In this document: positions 37,290 to 46,265 of the stretch, in pieces | Layout: each line of letters begins with the position of its first letter | How positions within the stretch are numbered: the stretch's first letter is position 1 | NCBI GenBank assembly: GCA_016192455.1 | Contig: JACPUC010000019.1 | Location: 1-64,000 of the forward strand | DNA from: Candidatus Tectimicrobiota bacterium | GTDB lineage: Bacteria > JACPUC01 | Length of the DNA: 64,000 bases | Direction: 5' to 3' | The notes under the pieces: generated by a model | What the model was told of the DNA's origin: nothing | What the model saw: only the letters and a program-made list of their open reading frames with translations | Databases searched by the model: none | Made by a program: the position numbers and the translations under genes

Positions 37290-38555
37290 CTACGCCGCCG
37301 CCGCCTTCGCCTCGCGCTCGCGGAGCTGCTCGTAGTACTCCCAGTCGCACATCACGTCGTTGATGTTGCAGCCGCGGCAGAAGCACGCCGGCACCGGCAG
37401 GTTATGCTTCTTGCGCAGCTCGTAGTGGCCGCGCGCCATCTTCAGGTAGTACTCGAAGGGAGCTGGGTGCGATTGCCCGGCCAGCTTCGAGTTCGCTTCG
37501 ATCACCCAGACGTCCATGCGCGGAATCACCCCATTCCCCATCAGGTAGTCGAAGCCGCCCAGGGTGGAGGCGACCGCCTCGTCCACGTCGGTGAAGCCGA
37601 AGGGACGCGCCATCTCGGAGCCGGCCACAAACGTGCTGACGATGCGGCCTTCGCCAAAGATTTCGGCGCTGCACACCATGCGCCGCACCCACTCGTGGTA
37701 GCCGATGGCCCGCGCCTTGCCGGGACACATGACGTTCCAGATGCGCTCGTCCCACACCTCGGTATTGTGGTGCAGGGTGCCGACGCCGGTGGCGAAGAGC
37801 TTGCGGGCCTCCTCCTCGCGGTGCGCCACGATCTGGAAGAAGGTGGGATACCACACCTTCAGGCGGCGGCGGATAGCCTCCAGGTAGGTGACATAGTGAT
37901 CAACCTCCTTCTGGCCCTGGAAGGTGGTCAGGATGGTGCCAGCGCTCAGGGCGATGTGACGGTAGCCAACTTCCTGCAGCGCCTGGGCCAAGACCTCCGC
38001 CACCAGCTCCGGGTCCTTGTGCACGTCGAGCTTCTCGCCGGACTTCTTCTGGAACACGGTGTGCGCCGTGAAGTCGCAGAAGAGGCACTCCTCGTTCTCT
38101 TTCCAGAACTCGCAGTACTTGTTGAAGGTGACGAAGAGCTTGTCCATGCCGACGGATTGCACGATGGAGGCCTTCGGCTTGCCGTTCTCCAGCTCTTCGT
38201 AGTAGTAGCGGGGGCGCTTGCGGAAGGTGATTTCCCCCAGCGGCTCCTCGCCGTCGTAGAGCATGAAGGAGCCGTCCCGCACGTCGATGACGTAGGGCGA
38301 GGTGTTGTTGCGGCGGAACTGGATGATGGTGTCGTCGCTCTTCAAGATGAAATCCTGCGGAATCTTCTCCCCGGCGGTGGCCGGCGTACTGACATCCTGG
38401 GAGAAGAGGAAGTAGCCCTTGAAGACGGTGTCGAGGCGGCTAAAGGCATCGATGGCGGCGGGCGTCGGGTTCACCCCCAGGCGCAGCGTTTCGATCTTGA
38501 TGATGATGCTCTCCGGAACTTCAGGATAGCGCTCGAACAACGCACGCATGCCCAT
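37290..38555 (-). CDS. Radical-SAM-like protein with C-X8-C-X2-C motif, paralogue 1
   Basis: A 421-residue protein I recognise only as radical-SAM-like. After an N-terminal domain of about 140 residues, a strand leads into three cysteines C148, C157 and C160 (NKYCEFWKENEECLFCDF), spaced C-X8-C-X2-C rather than the usual C-X3-C-X2-C. A TIM-barrel-like stretch follows (HIALSAGTIL, FQIVAHREEEARKL, TLHHNTEVWD). A second group, C391, C393, C396 and C403 (CFCRGCNINDVMC), could hold an auxiliary cluster. The ATG at 38555 follows GGGAG. It is about 90% identical to the next gene upstream. Reaction unknown. Confidence 0.7.
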   Translation of the reverse strand: MGMRALFERYPEVPESIIIKIETLRLGVNPTPAAIDAFSRLDTVFKGYFLFSQDVSTPATAGEKIPQDFILKSDDTIIQFRRNNTSPYVIDVRDGSFMLYDGEEPLGEITFRKRPRYYYEELENGKPKASIVQSVGMDKLFVTFNKYCEFWKENEECLFCDFTAHTVFQKKSGEKLDVHKDPELVAEVLAQALQEVGYRHIALSAGTILTTFQGQKEVDHYVTYLEAIRRRLKVWYPTFFQIVAHREEEARKLFATGVGTLHHNTEVWDERIWNVMCPGKARAIGYHEWVRRMVCSAEIFGEGRIVSTFVAGSEMARPFGFTDVDEAVASTLGGFDYLMGNGVIPRMDVWVIEANSKLAGQSHPAPFEYYLKMARGHYELRKKHNLPVPACFCRGCNINDVMCDWEYYEQLREREAKAAAA

Positions 38556-38658
38556 GCCGACCATCTCCCTGCTGGTGCAGCAACCCACCGCCCTGTTCGC
38601 CGCCACCGTTGGGCGACGCGGCGGCTCTCACCCGTCCTAGCCTTCCCTGCCCCGCCGA

Positions 38659-39921
38659 TCACGCCACGGCAGCCTTTGCCTCGCGCCCCCGGAGCTGCTC
38701 GTAGTACTCCCAATCGCACATCACGTCGTTGACGTTGCAGCCGCGGCAGTAACACGCCGGCACCGGCAGGTTATGTTTCCTGCGCAGCTCGTAGTAGCCG
38801 CGCGCCATCTTCAGGTAGTACTCGAAGGGGGTCGGCGGCTGCCCGGCCAGCCGCGTGTTCGCCTCGATCACCCAGACGTCCATGCGCGGGATGATGCCGT
38901 TCCCCATGAGATAGTCGAAGCCGCCCAGGGTCGAGGTGACTGCCTCGTCTACGTCGGTGAAGCCGAAGGGACGCGCCATCTCGGAGCCCGCCACAAACGT
39001 GCTGACGATGCGCCCCTCGCCGAAGATCTTGGCGCTGCGCACCATGCGCCGCACCCACTCCTGGTAGCCGATGGCGCGCGCCTTGCCGGGACACATAACG
39101 TTCCAGATGCGTTCGTCCCACACCTCGGTATTGTGGTGCAGGGTGCCGACGCCGGTGGCGAAGAGCTTGCGGGCCTCCTCCTCGCGGTGCGCCACGATCT
39201 GGAAGTAGCTGGGGTACCAGACCTTCAGACGGCGGCGGATGGCCTCGAGGTAGGTGACGTAGTGATCAACCTCCTGCTGCCCCTGGTAGGTGCTCAGGAT
39301 CGTGCCGGCGCTCAGGGCGATGTGCCGATACCCGGTCTCTTTCAGCGCCAGGGAGAGCACCTCGGCAACGAGCTCCGGGTCCTTGTGCACGTCGAGCTTC
39401 TCGCCGGACTTCTTCTGGAACACAGTGTGCGCCGTGAAGTCGCAGAACAGGCACTCCTCGTCCGCTTTCCAGAACTCGCAGTACTTGTTGAAGGTGACGA
39501 AGAGCTTGTCCACGCCGACGGACTGCACGATGGAGGCCATCGGCTTGCCGTTCTCCAGCTCTTCGTAGTAGTAGCGCGGGCGTTTGCGGAAGGTGATTTC
39601 TCCCAGCGGCTCTTGACCGTCGTAGAGCATGAAGGCGCCGTCGCGCACGTCGATGCTGTAGGGTGAGGCATGGTTGCGGCGCAACTGAATGACGGTGTCG
39701 TCGCTCTTCAAGATGAAATCCGAAGGAATCTTCTCGCCCGCGGTTGCCGGCGTGCTCACGTCCTGGGAGAAGAGAAAGTAGCCCTTGAAGACCGTGTCGA
39801 GGCGGCCAAAGGCGTCGACGGCTGCAGGCGTCGGGTTCACTCCCAGGCGCAGCGCCTCGATCTTGATGATGATGCTCTCCGGAACTTCAGGATAGCTCTC
39901 GATCAACGCGTGCATGCCCAT
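38659..39921 (-). CDS. Radical-SAM-like protein with C-X8-C-X2-C motif, paralogue 2
   Basis: A 420-residue tandem paralogue of the gene at 37290-38555, about 90% identical over its full length. All seven conserved cysteines are kept (NKYCEFWKADEECLFCDF and CYCRGCNVNDVMC). The ATG at 39921 follows GAGAGAGGG. Differences concentrate in the first 100 residues and a few helix positions, so both copies appear to be under selection. It is first in the run of minus-strand genes leading to the NitT/TauT importer and probably shares its job. The upstream gap (39922-40355, 434 bp) holds no supported gene. Confidence 0.7.
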   Translation of the reverse strand: MGMHALIESYPEVPESIIIKIEALRLGVNPTPAAVDAFGRLDTVFKGYFLFSQDVSTPATAGEKIPSDFILKSDDTVIQLRRNHASPYSIDVRDGAFMLYDGQEPLGEITFRKRPRYYYEELENGKPMASIVQSVGVDKLFVTFNKYCEFWKADEECLFCDFTAHTVFQKKSGEKLDVHKDPELVAEVLSLALKETGYRHIALSAGTILSTYQGQQEVDHYVTYLEAIRRRLKVWYPSYFQIVAHREEEARKLFATGVGTLHHNTEVWDERIWNVMCPGKARAIGYQEWVRRMVRSAKIFGEGRIVSTFVAGSEMARPFGFTDVDEAVTSTLGGFDYLMGNGIIPRMDVWVIEANTRLAGQPPTPFEYYLKMARGYYELRRKHNLPVPACYCRGCNVNDVMCDWEYYEQLRGREAKAAVA

Positions 39922-40355
39922 GCCGACCCTCTCTCTGGTTATGACGTCCACCCTCACGCCTCGAGGCTGGGGAAGGAGCAGACGGTCCGCTACACCGCAC
40001 CCCACCGCCGGAAACCCGGCGTTGATCTCTTCCTTCGGGTTCGACGAGAATCGAATGAGTTGACGTATCGTACCCTGATTGAAGCGAATGGCGCAAGGAG
40101 AAACCGTCCCAAGCAGCCCAGGGCTCGGCGCGCCACTCAGAGGATGAGTTACAAGAGCGAAGGTGCGGAAAACCGGTCCCGCACCCTGGTGAAAAGAGAC
40201 CTGAGTTCAGCACTCCAACCCCTGCCGCCGGAAGAGGTTCAGCGCCGCGGAGCGGACACACCGACGCCCCCAGCAAAACGCCGGGGAGAGACCAACCGCG
40301 CACCCCGGCGGCGGCACGCAGCGCTGCCCTCGCCCTGCACGCCGCCGCTGGCGCC

Positions 40356-40838
40356 TCAGCGCAACTTCCATTGAAAGCGGCGTTCCTTCACTCCGGCAAT
40401 GTCCCGCACGATCATCTCGATCAACTGCGTCTGCGGCCCGATGAGCATCTGCCCCTCAGCGGTCTTCGCCGGGAAGCGCAGCTCGCCGCGGCGATGATGC
40501 CCGCCGCCTGCCTCGTTGAACCAGCCGGCCGGCGGCACAGACTGACCGCCATCGTTGCGCAAGCTCGCCAGCTCTTCGAGGCGGTAGCCGTCGAGATCAA
40601 CGGAGTGGGTGCTGAGCTTGACCTGGAAATTCAGCGTTGCGGGCGGTTGCGGCAGCGTCGGGTTGAGGTAGGTGACGCTCATCTCGACCATGCCGGCGTC
40701 ATTGGTCCGTTCCCAGGTGGTCTCGGCGCCGGCGCGGGGCGCCAGCAATCCCAGGACCAACACGAAAAAGAGCAGGCTTGCCGCGACTCCACTTGCCCTT
40801 GAGCGGTACGAACGGCGTGCGCTATACACGGTTGGCAT
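40356..40838 (-). CDS. Secreted protein of unknown function
   Basis: About 160 residues with an N-terminal signal or anchor (SLLFFVLVLGLLAPRAGA) and a small beta-rich domain (MVEMSVTYLNP, LNFQVKLSTHSVDLDGYRL, ending FQWKLR). I do not recognise the family. The ATG at 40838 is only adjacent to its AGGAG, so the in-frame GTG at 40829 may be the real start. It lies immediately downstream of the YVTN propeller gene on the same strand, overlapping nothing, and both are exported, so a shared periplasmic role linked to the cytochrome genes upstream is possible. Confidence 0.6.
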   Translation of the reverse strand: MPTVYSARRSYRSRASGVAASLLFFVLVLGLLAPRAGAETTWERTNDAGMVEMSVTYLNPTLPQPPATLNFQVKLSTHSVDLDGYRLEELASLRNDGGQSVPPAGWFNEAGGGHHRRGELRFPAKTAEGQMLIGPQTQLIEMIVRDIAGVKERRFQWKLR

Positions 40839-40968
40839 CTCCTCGCGTCGGTGGGTGAAACTTCGGGACCGGTAGGAATCCGAGCCGGGCCTGCCGTCCT
40901 CCCTGTTCGCTTGCTGCCGCGGCGGCCTGCCGGCGGTCTTGCTGGACTGGGTGCACCCCTTCTCGCGT

Positions 40969-41985
40969 TCAGCGCAGGGCCCGCGGGGCGCCGCCGGAAT
41001 AGGCGAGTTGGTGGGGCTCCGCTCCCACCTCGAGTGCGGCGATGATCTCAAGAGACTGCGGGTCGATAATCAGCGTCTGACGCGTGCTGAGGCGGTTCAT
41101 GACAATGAAGTACCCCGCTGCCGTCCCCACCGTGAGGAGGTGGCCCGGCTCCTTGCCGATCTCCACGGTCTTCTCGACCTGGTTCGTCGCCGTGTTCAGG
41201 ATGGAGTACGTGGTTCCGCCGCGGTTCGTGACGTAGAGGCGCTTCCCATCGGGGGAGGCGGCGATGCCGTGCGGGCCCATCCCCGTCTTGACGCGGCCGA
41301 TCTGCCGGCGGGCCGCAAGGTCGATGATGCTCACGTCGCCGGAGAAATTATTCGTCACGTAGAGGCGCGTGCCGTCAAGCGACAGAGCCAAATGGTCCGG
41401 CGCTTCCCCCGTCGCCACCGTTCCCACCACCTCCTGTTTGCCGGTGTCAATGATCGCCACCCGATCAGCCTCGCGGTCGGTCACGTAGGCGAAGCGCGAA
41501 TCCGCCGAGAAGATGACCGAGTCCGGCGTTTTCATCCCCTTGATCTTGGCGACGAGGCTCTGCCGGGCGACATCGACCACGGCGACGAAGCCGGCCTTCT
41601 CCGTGGTGGCGTAGGCCCACGCGCCATCCGGAGAGATCGCCACATGGTGGGAGTGAGTCCCCAGCTCGATCTCCTTGACGATCTGCCCGCGTTGCGGGTC
41701 AGCGAGGATGAGTCGCGTCGATTGCGTGATCGACGGCACGACCAGGAGCTTCCCATCCGGGGTGGCTGCGAGCCCATGCGGCTGCGCTTCCACAGGAATG
41801 GAACGCAGAATCGCGCGCTTGGCAAAGTCGATGACCAGCACGCGCTTGGCAGGTCCCATGGCGAGGTAGAGCTCTCCCGCCACGGAAACGGCCAACGCCG
41901 GCGCCGCCCGCGCCAGGAGCCCCAGCAGGACCAAGGCGCACACGGCACTCAAACCACGAGCCGTCAGAGAGATCCTCACGCGCAT
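40969..41985 (-). CDS. Exported YVTN-type beta-propeller protein
   Basis: A 338-residue periplasmic protein with a signal peptide ending near APALA. The mature part is a seven-bladed propeller made of YVTN repeats: RFAYVTDREADRVAIID, RLYVTNNFSGDVSIID, RLYVTNRGGTTYSILN, each followed by PDG/LDG turns. Such propellers often accompany c-type cytochromes and act as binding scaffolds or as non-catalytic relatives of cytochrome cd1 and nitrous oxide reductase propellers. It has no CXXCH. It lies 54 bp downstream of the monohaem cytochrome. Confidence 0.88.
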   Translation of the reverse strand: MRVRISLTARGLSAVCALVLLGLLARAAPALAVSVAGELYLAMGPAKRVLVIDFAKRAILRSIPVEAQPHGLAATPDGKLLVVPSITQSTRLILADPQRGQIVKEIELGTHSHHVAISPDGAWAYATTEKAGFVAVVDVARQSLVAKIKGMKTPDSVIFSADSRFAYVTDREADRVAIIDTGKQEVVGTVATGEAPDHLALSLDGTRLYVTNNFSGDVSIIDLAARRQIGRVKTGMGPHGIAASPDGKRLYVTNRGGTTYSILNTATNQVEKTVEIGKEPGHLLTVGTAAGYFIVMNRLSTRQTLIIDPQSLEIIAALEVGAEPHQLAYSGGAPRALR

Positions 41986-42039
41986 CGTAACCCTCCTTGA
42001 TCCACATGCAGCAGCCGCAGCGCGCGCCGGCGGCTTCCC

Positions 42040-42522
42040 TCACCGGAGGGATGGCCCCGGCGGCGTCTCCGGCGCCACGTGGTTCTCTCGTTTGGCGCTC
42101 GCTCCGCCTGCGGCGAAGCTGCGCAGGTAGGCGATGAGGTCCTCGATCTGGTAGGGGCGCAGCGTCCTTCCCCAGGCCGGCATGAGGTAGGAGAGGCCGG
42201 CGCCTGGGCCGCCTTCGGTGATCACGCGCCGCAGGTCATCGGCGGACCTCGTCGCCATGTAGGCAGCATCGGTAAAGTCCCGCGGCGCCTTGGCCAGGAA
42301 CTCGGCGTTGCTCCCCCTGCCATCCCCACGCGGGCCGTGGCATGCGGCGCAGTAGTAAGCGTACAGCGCCTTGCCGCGCTGCAGCCGTTCCGTTCGTCGG
42401 GGCGGTGTGATGAGCGGCGCCGCCTGGCGAGGCTCCTCGGCTCCGAGCGCCGTCGCGGCCAGCACGGCCAGTGCGAGCAGGAGAGCCCCCGCCACCTTTC
42501 TTGCGCGGTCACTGCGCGTCAT
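42040..42522 (-). CDS. Monohaem class I cytochrome c
   Basis: A 160-residue exported cytochrome c. Signal peptide to about residue 28 (ALLLALAVLAATALGA). Haem is attached at C58-A-A-C61-H62 (YCAACHGPRGDG), with the sixth ligand Met in SYLMPAWG. Its start overlaps the 3' end of the octahaem cytochrome gene by 14 nt, so the two are translationally linked and the protein is probably the electron acceptor or terminal carrier of the complex. Confidence 0.93.
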   Translation of the reverse strand: MTRSDRARKVAGALLLALAVLAATALGAEEPRQAAPLITPPRRTERLQRGKALYAYYCAACHGPRGDGRGSNAEFLAKAPRDFTDAAYMATRSADDLRRVITEGGPGAGLSYLMPAWGRTLRPYQIEDLIAYLRSFAAGGASAKRENHVAPETPPGPSLR

Positions 42523-44578
42523 CGGTTTTCAAGCTCATCAGGTAGGCGGTCATGGCCGCGGCCTCGGTGTCGCTGATGCCGAGGTTCGGCATGCGCGTGT
42601 GGCGCACGAGAAGCTCAGGCGTCTGCATCATCCCCCGCACCCAGGCCGGCTGCAGCCGCGCCCCGGCGCTGCTGAGGTCCGGCCCCACCCGTCCGCCCCG
42701 CTCGCCGACGCGGTGGCAGGCGATGCACGGGTGCACCCGCGAGAACAATCGTCGCCCCTCTTGGATGAGGGCCTCGGTGCTCTCCTCCTTGCCGGGGTGG
42801 GGACCGAGCCCATCGGCGCGCAGCATGGAGGTGGCGTAGGCGACAAGGACCTCGATCTCGTTGTCAGTCAGGCGGAAATCCGGCATGCGCGCGCTCGACA
42901 GGGGGTTGCGCGGCTGCGGCTCCGCCAGGTAGCGTCGCAGCCAGGCCGGGGTGACCCGGCTCCCCAGCGCCGTGAGATCGGGACCGATGTCGCCGCCCTG
43001 GGCGCCGATGCGGTGGCACGTGAGGCAGCGATACCGCTCCACGACGGCGCTCAACTCCCCCTTATGGAGCATCGTCGGGGCGCGATCAGATGCCGAGGGC
43101 ACTCGATACTTTTGCGGCGGCTTGTGCGGCAGGCTGAGGATGAAGGTCGCCAGGGCATCGGTATCTTCCATGGCGACGTTGGGATAGGGCATCCTGGCGT
43201 CTTCGTAGAAGGTATGGGGCGTCATGATCTTGGCGAAGAGCCAGCTCTCCGCGGTGCGGTTTGCCCCCAGCTCGTTGGAACCGAAATCGAGTTCCTCAAC
43301 GCCTTTCAGCGCGAACTTCGTCAGGTCGGGGCCGGGACTCCCCTTGGGAAGGCCGCGCAGGAGATGGCAGCCGGTGCAGTTGGAGCTCAGCACGATCTCC
43401 CTGCCGCGCTTCCTGAGCTGCTCCTCGGAGGAGACCGCCCCGCCCCCTCGTTCGCTTGGCAGCGCCGGGGGGGCACTTGTGTGCCGGGCTGCGGGTTTCT
43501 CGTCTGCTGCCCTGCTCAGCAGGTAGCTTGCCAGGTTCAGTGCCTCCCGGCGCGAGAAGCGGTAGGCCGGCATGCGCCCGCTGGGCTGCTCGCGGCGGTT
43601 GTCCTGCAGGTAGCCGACCAGCCAGGCGGCGTTCACCTTCTCGCCCAGGGCGGTGAGCGGCGGGCCGATCTTCTCGGGCGCCAGCAGACCCTCCGGTTCG
43701 GGACCGGAGAAGTCATGGCAGGTGCGGCAGGCGGAGCGCTCGAAGAGCTGCTTGCCCACCTCGGCATCCGCCTGGGCGAGCTCCTCGGCGCGCAGCTCCG
43801 GACGGGGCAGGGGCGACCCTGCCGCGGCAGATGCCGCCGGCTCCTCCTCGCTCATCAGGTAGGCGACGAGCGCGTCAAGTTGCTCCTCCTTGAAGCGGTA
43901 GTTCGGCATGCGCGCCGCCGGCCAGACCTGCTGCGGGTCCTGCAGGTAGCGTCGCACCCAGGCGGCGCTTGTCTTCCGCGGTAGGTGATCGAGGCTCGTC
44001 TTCGCCTCGGCCGGCAGCTCCCGGCCGCTCACCGTGTGGCAGCCCAGGCAGTTGAGGCGCTCGAAAAGCTGCTGCCCCCTGACGGCGCGCGGCGCCTCCA
44101 CCACCCGGGGCTGGGCGTGGCAGCCGAGGCAGGGAGCTTCCAGAAAGGCCGCCGGCAGCAGCGGGTACTTCCAGCTCGCCTTGCGGCCGTGCCCGCCGTC
44201 AACGCTTGTGCCAAGGCCATCGCCGCGATGGCACACCGTGCAGCCGAAGGACTCGACCGGATGGAAGCGCAGGAACGGCTCGGGATGCGCCGTGAGCGGC
44301 TGCGGCCAGGCGGCGGCGCGCTCCTCCGTCACGCCGAGGTGGCACGTCGTGCAGCGGTCGAGCACGCCGAGGGCCGGCACGTTGATCTGCGCGATGCCCT
44401 TGACCGCAGCCTCTCCCTTTGCTGCCGGGGCGGCTTGCCCCGTCCCGGCCGCCGGCCGCACCAGGCGCGCGTACTCCTCCTGGTGGCCCACCCAGTCGCG
44501 CTGCCGATCCCTCCACACAGCGAGCAGGATCGCCGCCAGCAGGGCGAAGCTGAAGAGCACGAAGAGGACATACCTCAT
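42509..44578 (-). CDS. Membrane-anchored octahaem cytochrome c
   Basis: A 689-residue protein with one N-terminal membrane helix and eight CXXCH sites. The first three (C76-H80, C113-H117, C150-H154) are close together in a multihaem head. The other five lie in tandem class I cytochrome c modules, each followed by a W-L/V-xx-YL segment and a Met-Pro ligand (ARMPNYRF, GRMPAYRF, ARMPYPNV, ARMPDFRL, TRMPNLGI). It takes the place of cytochrome c1/f in a Rieske/split-b complex: genes for cyt b subunits and Rieske lie directly upstream in transcription order, with 1 bp between it and the cyt b C-terminal subunit. Located at the periplasmic face. Confidence 0.93.
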   Translation of the reverse strand: MRYVLFVLFSFALLAAILLAVWRDRQRDWVGHQEEYARLVRPAAGTGQAAPAAKGEAAVKGIAQINVPALGVLDRCTTCHLGVTEERAAAWPQPLTAHPEPFLRFHPVESFGCTVCHRGDGLGTSVDGGHGRKASWKYPLLPAAFLEAPCLGCHAQPRVVEAPRAVRGQQLFERLNCLGCHTVSGRELPAEAKTSLDHLPRKTSAAWVRRYLQDPQQVWPAARMPNYRFKEEQLDALVAYLMSEEEPAASAAAGSPLPRPELRAEELAQADAEVGKQLFERSACRTCHDFSGPEPEGLLAPEKIGPPLTALGEKVNAAWLVGYLQDNRREQPSGRMPAYRFSRREALNLASYLLSRAADEKPAARHTSAPPALPSERGGGAVSSEEQLRKRGREIVLSSNCTGCHLLRGLPKGSPGPDLTKFALKGVEELDFGSNELGANRTAESWLFAKIMTPHTFYEDARMPYPNVAMEDTDALATFILSLPHKPPQKYRVPSASDRAPTMLHKGELSAVVERYRCLTCHRIGAQGGDIGPDLTALGSRVTPAWLRRYLAEPQPRNPLSSARMPDFRLTDNEIEVLVAYATSMLRADGLGPHPGKEESTEALIQEGRRLFSRVHPCIACHRVGERGGRVGPDLSSAGARLQPAWVRGMMQTPELLVRHTRMPNLGISDTEAAAMTAYLMSLKTDDAQ

Positions 44579-44579
44579 C

Positions 44580-45356
44580 TCACATCGACCCCCACGGCGT
44601 CGTCACCACGTAGTGCACATCCCACAGCAGCCGCAGGGCGATCTTCAGGAAGACGCCGCCCATGAGGGCGAGCAGGCTGACCATCCAGACGTAGCGGAAG
44701 CGTCCCATGCGCGGCAGGAACGAACCACGGAAGCGCCATCCCAGGCAGGCGACGAGGAGGAGGTAGGCGCCCACGACGAGCGCGCCGGCGAGCGGCGAGA
44801 AGCTCCAGCTCTGCGCGGCCCCGTTCTGCCCCTGCCCTGCCGCAACCGCCGACCAGGGCGTCACGAAGCGCCATCCCGCTCCGCGGAACCACGCCCCGAC
44901 GAGGATGAGGAGGAACCAAAACGTCAGGCCGACAGTGAACACGACGTTGCCGAAACGGCGGCTGCGGCGTGGCGTTGGGCTGCGCCCGGTTCTGCGGCTG
45001 TCTTCGAGGAACGGCAGCGACATGAGCCCAAGGACGATAAGGCCGGGAATCACCACGCCGGCCATCCAGGGGTCGAAGTAGACGAGGAGCTCCTGCAGCC
45101 CCACGAAGTACCAGGGCGCCTTGGTCACCGCCGGCGTGAAGGCGGAGTTTGCCTCACCCTCCAGGGGAGCATCGAAGACCACGGAAAGGAGAACGAAGAA
45201 CGCCGTCACCGCCAGGACAGCCAGCAGTTCGAGGAAGACGAGGGTCGGGTAGCTCGGCACCCTGTCGGCCCCATCGGGGCCTTGACGCGCGGCGCCCACC
45301 TCAGTTTCCTCCGCCTCCCCCGAAGCCGCGGCCTCGAGCGGCGCGTTTTCCAGCAT
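44580..45356 (-). CDS. Cytochrome b C-terminal subunit (subunit IV/PetD-like)
   Basis: A 258-residue membrane protein corresponding to the C-terminal half of cytochrome b. The quinol-site region is seen in KAPWYFVGLQELLVYFDPWMAG, close to the PEWY-bearing segment in other complexes. Four or more further hydrophobic helices follow, more than in PetD. The N-terminal ~35 residues are charged and non-conserved. The ATG at 45356 has GGAG at 6 nt. It pairs with the b6-like subunit at 45459. Confidence 0.88.
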   Translation of the reverse strand: MLENAPLEAAASGEAEETEVGAARQGPDGADRVPSYPTLVFLELLAVLAVTAFFVLLSVVFDAPLEGEANSAFTPAVTKAPWYFVGLQELLVYFDPWMAGVVIPGLIVLGLMSLPFLEDSRRTGRSPTPRRSRRFGNVVFTVGLTFWFLLILVGAWFRGAGWRFVTPWSAVAAGQGQNGAAQSWSFSPLAGALVVGAYLLLVACLGWRFRGSFLPRMGRFRYVWMVSLLALMGGVFLKIALRLLWDVHYVVTTPWGSM

Positions 45357-45458
45357 CCTTTTCTCCACCTCCAGGCTCCTCCCCCCAAACCTCACTCCGG
45401 TGGGCGCCGGCAAGGGCTGCAACAAGCACCGCCCTGCTCCCCGCTCGCTTCCCCACTC

Positions 45459-46202
45459 TTAGAGCGGCGTCTTCAGCATGCCGTCCTTCCGCACCCGCCA
45501 GAAGTGCACCATCATGAGGACGATGGCGACGACCGGCAAGACGAAGACGTGCAGGACGTAGAAGCGGATCAGCGAGCTCTCGCCGATGACCCGGCCGCCA
45601 AGGAAGTAGAACCCCACATCGGTGTTGAGATCGACCAGGCTGGCCGGACCCGCGGCGCCGAGGACCGGCATGGCGCGCAGCATGTTCGTGCCCACCGAGG
45701 TGGCCCAGTACGCCAACTGATCCCACGGCAGCAGGTAGCCGGTGAAGCTGAGGAAGAGAGTCAGGACCAGCAGGCTCACCCCTACCACCCAGTTGAACTC
45801 GCGCGGCGGTTTGTAGGCGCGCGCATAGACGACGCGCGCCATGTGCGCAATAACCGTCAGAACCATCCCATGCGCCGCCCAGCGGTGCAGGTTGCGCAGG
45901 AACTGTCCCATGGTCACGGCGTACTCGAGGTCCTTCATGTCGCGGTAAGCGAAGGCCGTCGTCGGACGGTAGTAGAACATCAAGAGGAGCCCGGTGACGG
46001 TCAAGATGATGAAGAGGAGGAAGGAGATGCCGCCCATGCAGAAAGTCGTCGTCAGGCGCAGGCGCTGGCGCGGCAGGGTGGCGGGATGCAGGTGCAGGAA
46101 GAAGTTGTTGCGGGCCGCCTGCTTCTGCTCGCGCGGGCTGCGCGGCAGAGGGCGGCGGAAGACGGCGCGCCAGACCTGGCTGGTGAGAATCGCCTTGCGC
46201 AT
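45459..46202 (-). CDS. Cytochrome b N-terminal subunit (b6-like)
   Basis: A 247-residue four-helix cytochrome b that binds two haems. Ligand pairs are H106/H120 ([18 protein letters not shown]) and H218/H233 (YVLHVF...MVHFW); the 15-residue step in the second pair is the cytochrome b6 spacing. [14 protein letters not shown] is the conserved quinone-site loop. Split b6 plus subunit IV organisation points to a b6f-like quinol:cytochrome c oxidoreductase. Confidence 0.93.
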   Translation of the reverse strand: MRKAILTSQVWRAVFRRPLPRSPREQKQAARNNFFLHLHPATLPRQRLRLTTTFCMGGISFLLFIILTVTGLLLMFYYRPTTAFAYRDMKDLEYAVTMGQFLRNLHRWAAHGMVLTVIAHMARVVYARAYKPPREFNWVVGVSLLVLTLFLSFTGYLLPWDQLAYWATSVGTNMLRAMPVLGAAGPASLVDLNTDVGFYFLGGRVIGESSLIRFYVLHVFVLPVVAIVLMMVHFWRVRKDGMLKTPL

Positions 46203-46265
46203 GCCTTGGTCCTTCCGGCTCGCGGGGCGCTCGGCAGAGCCGCAGCGCCACCCTGCCAGCTCCGC

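Noticed and set aside
40356-41051. A longer N-terminus for the secreted protein starting at 41051
   Set aside because: The extra 70 residues are Arg/Pro-rich, overlap the YVTN gene end and precede the signal sequence, so they are not credible.
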